Source: Pomphorhynchus laevis
Lineage: Eukaryota; Acanthocephala; Palaeacanthocephala; Echinorhynchida; Pomphorhynchidae
Direction of reading: 5' to 3'
NCBI GenBank assembly: GCA_012934845.2
Contig: WNNJ02001354.1
Location: 51,448 to 115,447 of the forward strand
DNA: 64,000 bases
Shown here: one piece after another, positions 62,246 through 64,000 of the stretch
Layout of the letters: each line of letters opens with the position of its first letter
Position numbering within the stretch: position 1 is the first letter of the stretch
Made by a program: the position numbers and the translations under genes
The notes under the pieces: generated by a model
What the model saw: the letters and a program-made list of their open reading frames with translations, nothing else
Databases searched by the model: none
What the model was told of the DNA's origin: nothing

Positions 62246-63600
62246 ATTAATATATTATATAATATAATTTATATAATATAGCGTAATATTATAGTCAATA
62301 CTAGATGCTTATAATTTTTCAAATGAAACACAGATACTTTTATATATCCATTTATTGATTATAGTATATTGATATTGCTGTCTGGATACGAATGAAAATA
62401 TTGTGTCATAATTGGCACCGAGAAATAACGCTATTAGATTACTAGTTATCACAATTACTATTTATGTAAAATATACAATAAGCAGTGATCTTAACACATT
62501 TATTTTTACATTTCTGTAAGGAAATAAGTTCGAATTTTGATTTTCTATGTTTGATAGCTTTCAAGAAAACTGACCTTAAGCATGATGCTTACAAAAATAG
62601 ATGACGTAGTGTTACTTATATCGGTGAAAAACTTGAATGTTGTAAAATATTTCCAATACGAATTTTTTTTCAACGCGAAAAATATTTTCAGTTACTGAAA
62701 ACTGACTTTGTTGATTTCATCTGACATTTTTTAAACTTAATGAACTTAACATTTCATCACGAGGTGAAAACACGAATTTTTTATATTGTCGACAAAATTT
62801 AGGTTTTACAAAAAAAACGAAAATTGATGAAAGTAAAGAAAGACCTGGATTTGATGTTCTAATGTATGAAAACGCTTTTTTGTTTATATTGTTTCTGATT
62901 TTTAAGTTGATTTGGGATCAGCTTATCTTGTTTAGGAATCGTATATGATACGATTTGATTGGATACAAAATCAATTTGATGTTAAATTTAAAAGAATGTT
63001 ATTTTACAATGGAAGCATTAAAAATTTGCAAAACTTCTGAATTTTTTAGAAATTCATATTTGCTTAAACGAGTCCAAATTCTTTCTGGCTTGTCATTAAA
63101 ACGGAATATGCAAACTCATTATGACTTGACATAAATACTGTTTGCCATTCATGACAACATATTTACTCTAAAATAAGTACTCAGTCTCGAACACATGAAC
63201 ACAAAGTATTGATCACGTCTTTAAAACAGCATTGATATCTGCCTTAGTCAAACCAGTGTCTAGATTTATGAATGTATGTAAAAGTATGCAGCCACATCAA
63301 TACTACTAATTTCAAAAGCTAATGTTTGAGATTTAAATCATGTCATGCAGTATATATTAATTGAGGTGTATTGCCAGATCATTATAAATGGATTTTATTT
63401 ACATATTGAATTTGGAGCCATTCAAACACTCACGAAAATATCAAATTATATATTACCATCGTGTTACTTGTTCAGCAACCTTAGTAAGCTGATGAAGGAA
63501 GGAACGACAGCACACGTGCTGTTCTGTGAAGCCAATGCTTACGCAAACCATACCAGATGTTAGGCTGGTCACCGGTGGAGGAGCTTACGTTTAGTGAATT
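62246..63600. other. Intergenic, no gene supported
   Basis: AT-rich. The open frame 63345-63563 has no recognisable domains and its end overlaps sequence leading into the hammerhead repeat. CTGATGAAGGAAGGAACGAC with ACAGCAC/GTGCTGT (63489-63521) vaguely resembles a hammerhead but lacks GAAA. Confidence 0.4.
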
Positions 63601-63654
63601 CCCTTCAGAGGTTTACTGAGGATTAAGTACTGTCGAAGTTGTGTAGCTGCAGGG

Positions 63655-63730
63655 CCACACTGATGAGACCACTCTGTAGTGATGAGTAGACTAAGGTCGA
63701 AACGCCTCATTGGAGTCTAGGCGTCTGTGG
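63655..63730 (+). ncRNA. Hammerhead ribozyme (type I, long stem II), family B
   Basis: All conserved parts are present in order: stem I CCACA (63655-63659), CTGATGA (63660-63666), stem II GACC/GGTC (63667-63670 with 63695-63698) closing a 24-nt arm, GAAA (63699-63702), stem III ACGCC/GGCGT (63702-63706 with 63720-63724), cleavage-site C63725, and stem I TGTGG (63726-63730). Relatives with damaged cores lie at 21.2 and 22.45 kb. Flanking GGCGCATTCC is shared with the 21.2-kb relative. Confidence 0.85.
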
Positions 63731-63734
63731 TAGG

Positions 63735-64000
63735 CGCATTCCGGGTTAAGCTTCCCGACGAAGGTTGTAAAAAAGTATGCATGTTTATAGTTTATACTTT
63801 CCTGTTAATTTAAAAAGTTGTATTGAAAGTCTTTCTTATTGATATAAAGTCACCAGTAGTTTTCAAATTATAGATTATTAATAAAATTAGTACATATATC
63901 TAATTAAATTAATATAATTAATATATTAATATAATTGGTGGTATATCACATTAAAATATATTTAATTTTAATATATTAGTATATTCACATATAATTTAGA
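63735..64000. other. AT-rich end of window
   Basis: Nothing recognisable; TAATATAATTAATATATTAA-type simple sequence. Confidence 0.4.

Noticed and set aside
63489-63521. Hammerhead-like CTGATGA with ACAGCAC/GTGCTGT stem
   Set aside because: The GAAA half is absent (AACGAC instead) and stem II cannot form.
1-64000. CRISPR array, prophage or bacterial operon
   Set aside because: No spaced short repeats or bacterial gene structure; introns and animal-type retroelements indicate a eukaryotic nuclear genome.

Overview
The window is AT-rich (roughly 70%) invertebrate nuclear DNA. Host genes have GT-AG introns, one of only 45 nt, and are spread thinly among degraded transposons. I cannot name the species. 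Several coding starts lie a few bases after an AG acceptor-like site (for example TTTTTTCAG before the TRMT5 start), which fits either unseen 5' exons or spliced-leader trans-splicing. No bacterial-style operon is present.

Host genes in order: a 45-codon partial reading frame on the minus strand at the left edge; a complete ten-exon DHRS12-like short-chain dehydrogenase (+, 8742-23333, 322 aa); a single-exon TFIIIC subunit 6 homologue (GTF3C6-like, -, 24147-24455); a small secreted-protein gene with an in-frame UGA (+, 27283-27813); a three-exon tRNA (guanine37-N1)-methyltransferase TRMT5 (-, 38086-29658, 447 aa) whose 7-kb first intron is full of repeats; and an intronless SLC35A-type nucleotide-sugar transporter (+, 57391-58323, 310 aa). 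They are independent housekeeping-type genes (Pol III transcription, tRNA modification, Golgi sugar transport) rather than one pathway.

Mobile DNA: a Merlin DNA transposon with an 8-bp target duplication sits in the DHRS12 intron, and its 5' end has been amplified in tandem. Many 5'-truncated Penelope-like element (PLE) ends are scattered through the window, some keeping RT or GIY-YIG-like C-terminal sequence. At least six non-LTR retrotransposon pieces are visible: a Jockey/R1-like fossil at 25.1-27.1 kb, a Rex/Babar-like 3' end at 30.8-32.2 kb, a CR1-like copy at 40.5-42.5 kb, a restriction-like-endonuclease LINE with a YLDDG reverse transcriptase at 42.7-46.5 kb inserted into a PLE copy, a nearly whole APE-type LINE at 46.7-50.5 kb with an open 816-aa ORF2, an L2/CR1-like remnant at 52.6-54.3 kb, and a 3' piece at 60.2-60.7 kb related to the 816-aa element. 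An unclassified 6.2-kb unit (50.6-56.8 kb) has two 0.87-kb inverted arms.

The most striking signal is a set of hammerhead ribozymes (HHRs). Two tandem copies on the plus strand (36.7 and 37.0 kb) and an inverted relative (36.3 kb) keep the catalytic core while stems I and II change by compensatory substitutions. A second family with a long stem II lies at 63.65 kb (good) and at 21.2 and 22.45 kb (decayed), the latter two flanking a six-copy 206-bp tandem array. HHR-like cores also occur inside both arms of a palindromic repeat and just downstream of a PLE GIY-YIG-like end. Together they look like retrozyme or PLE terminal-repeat families.
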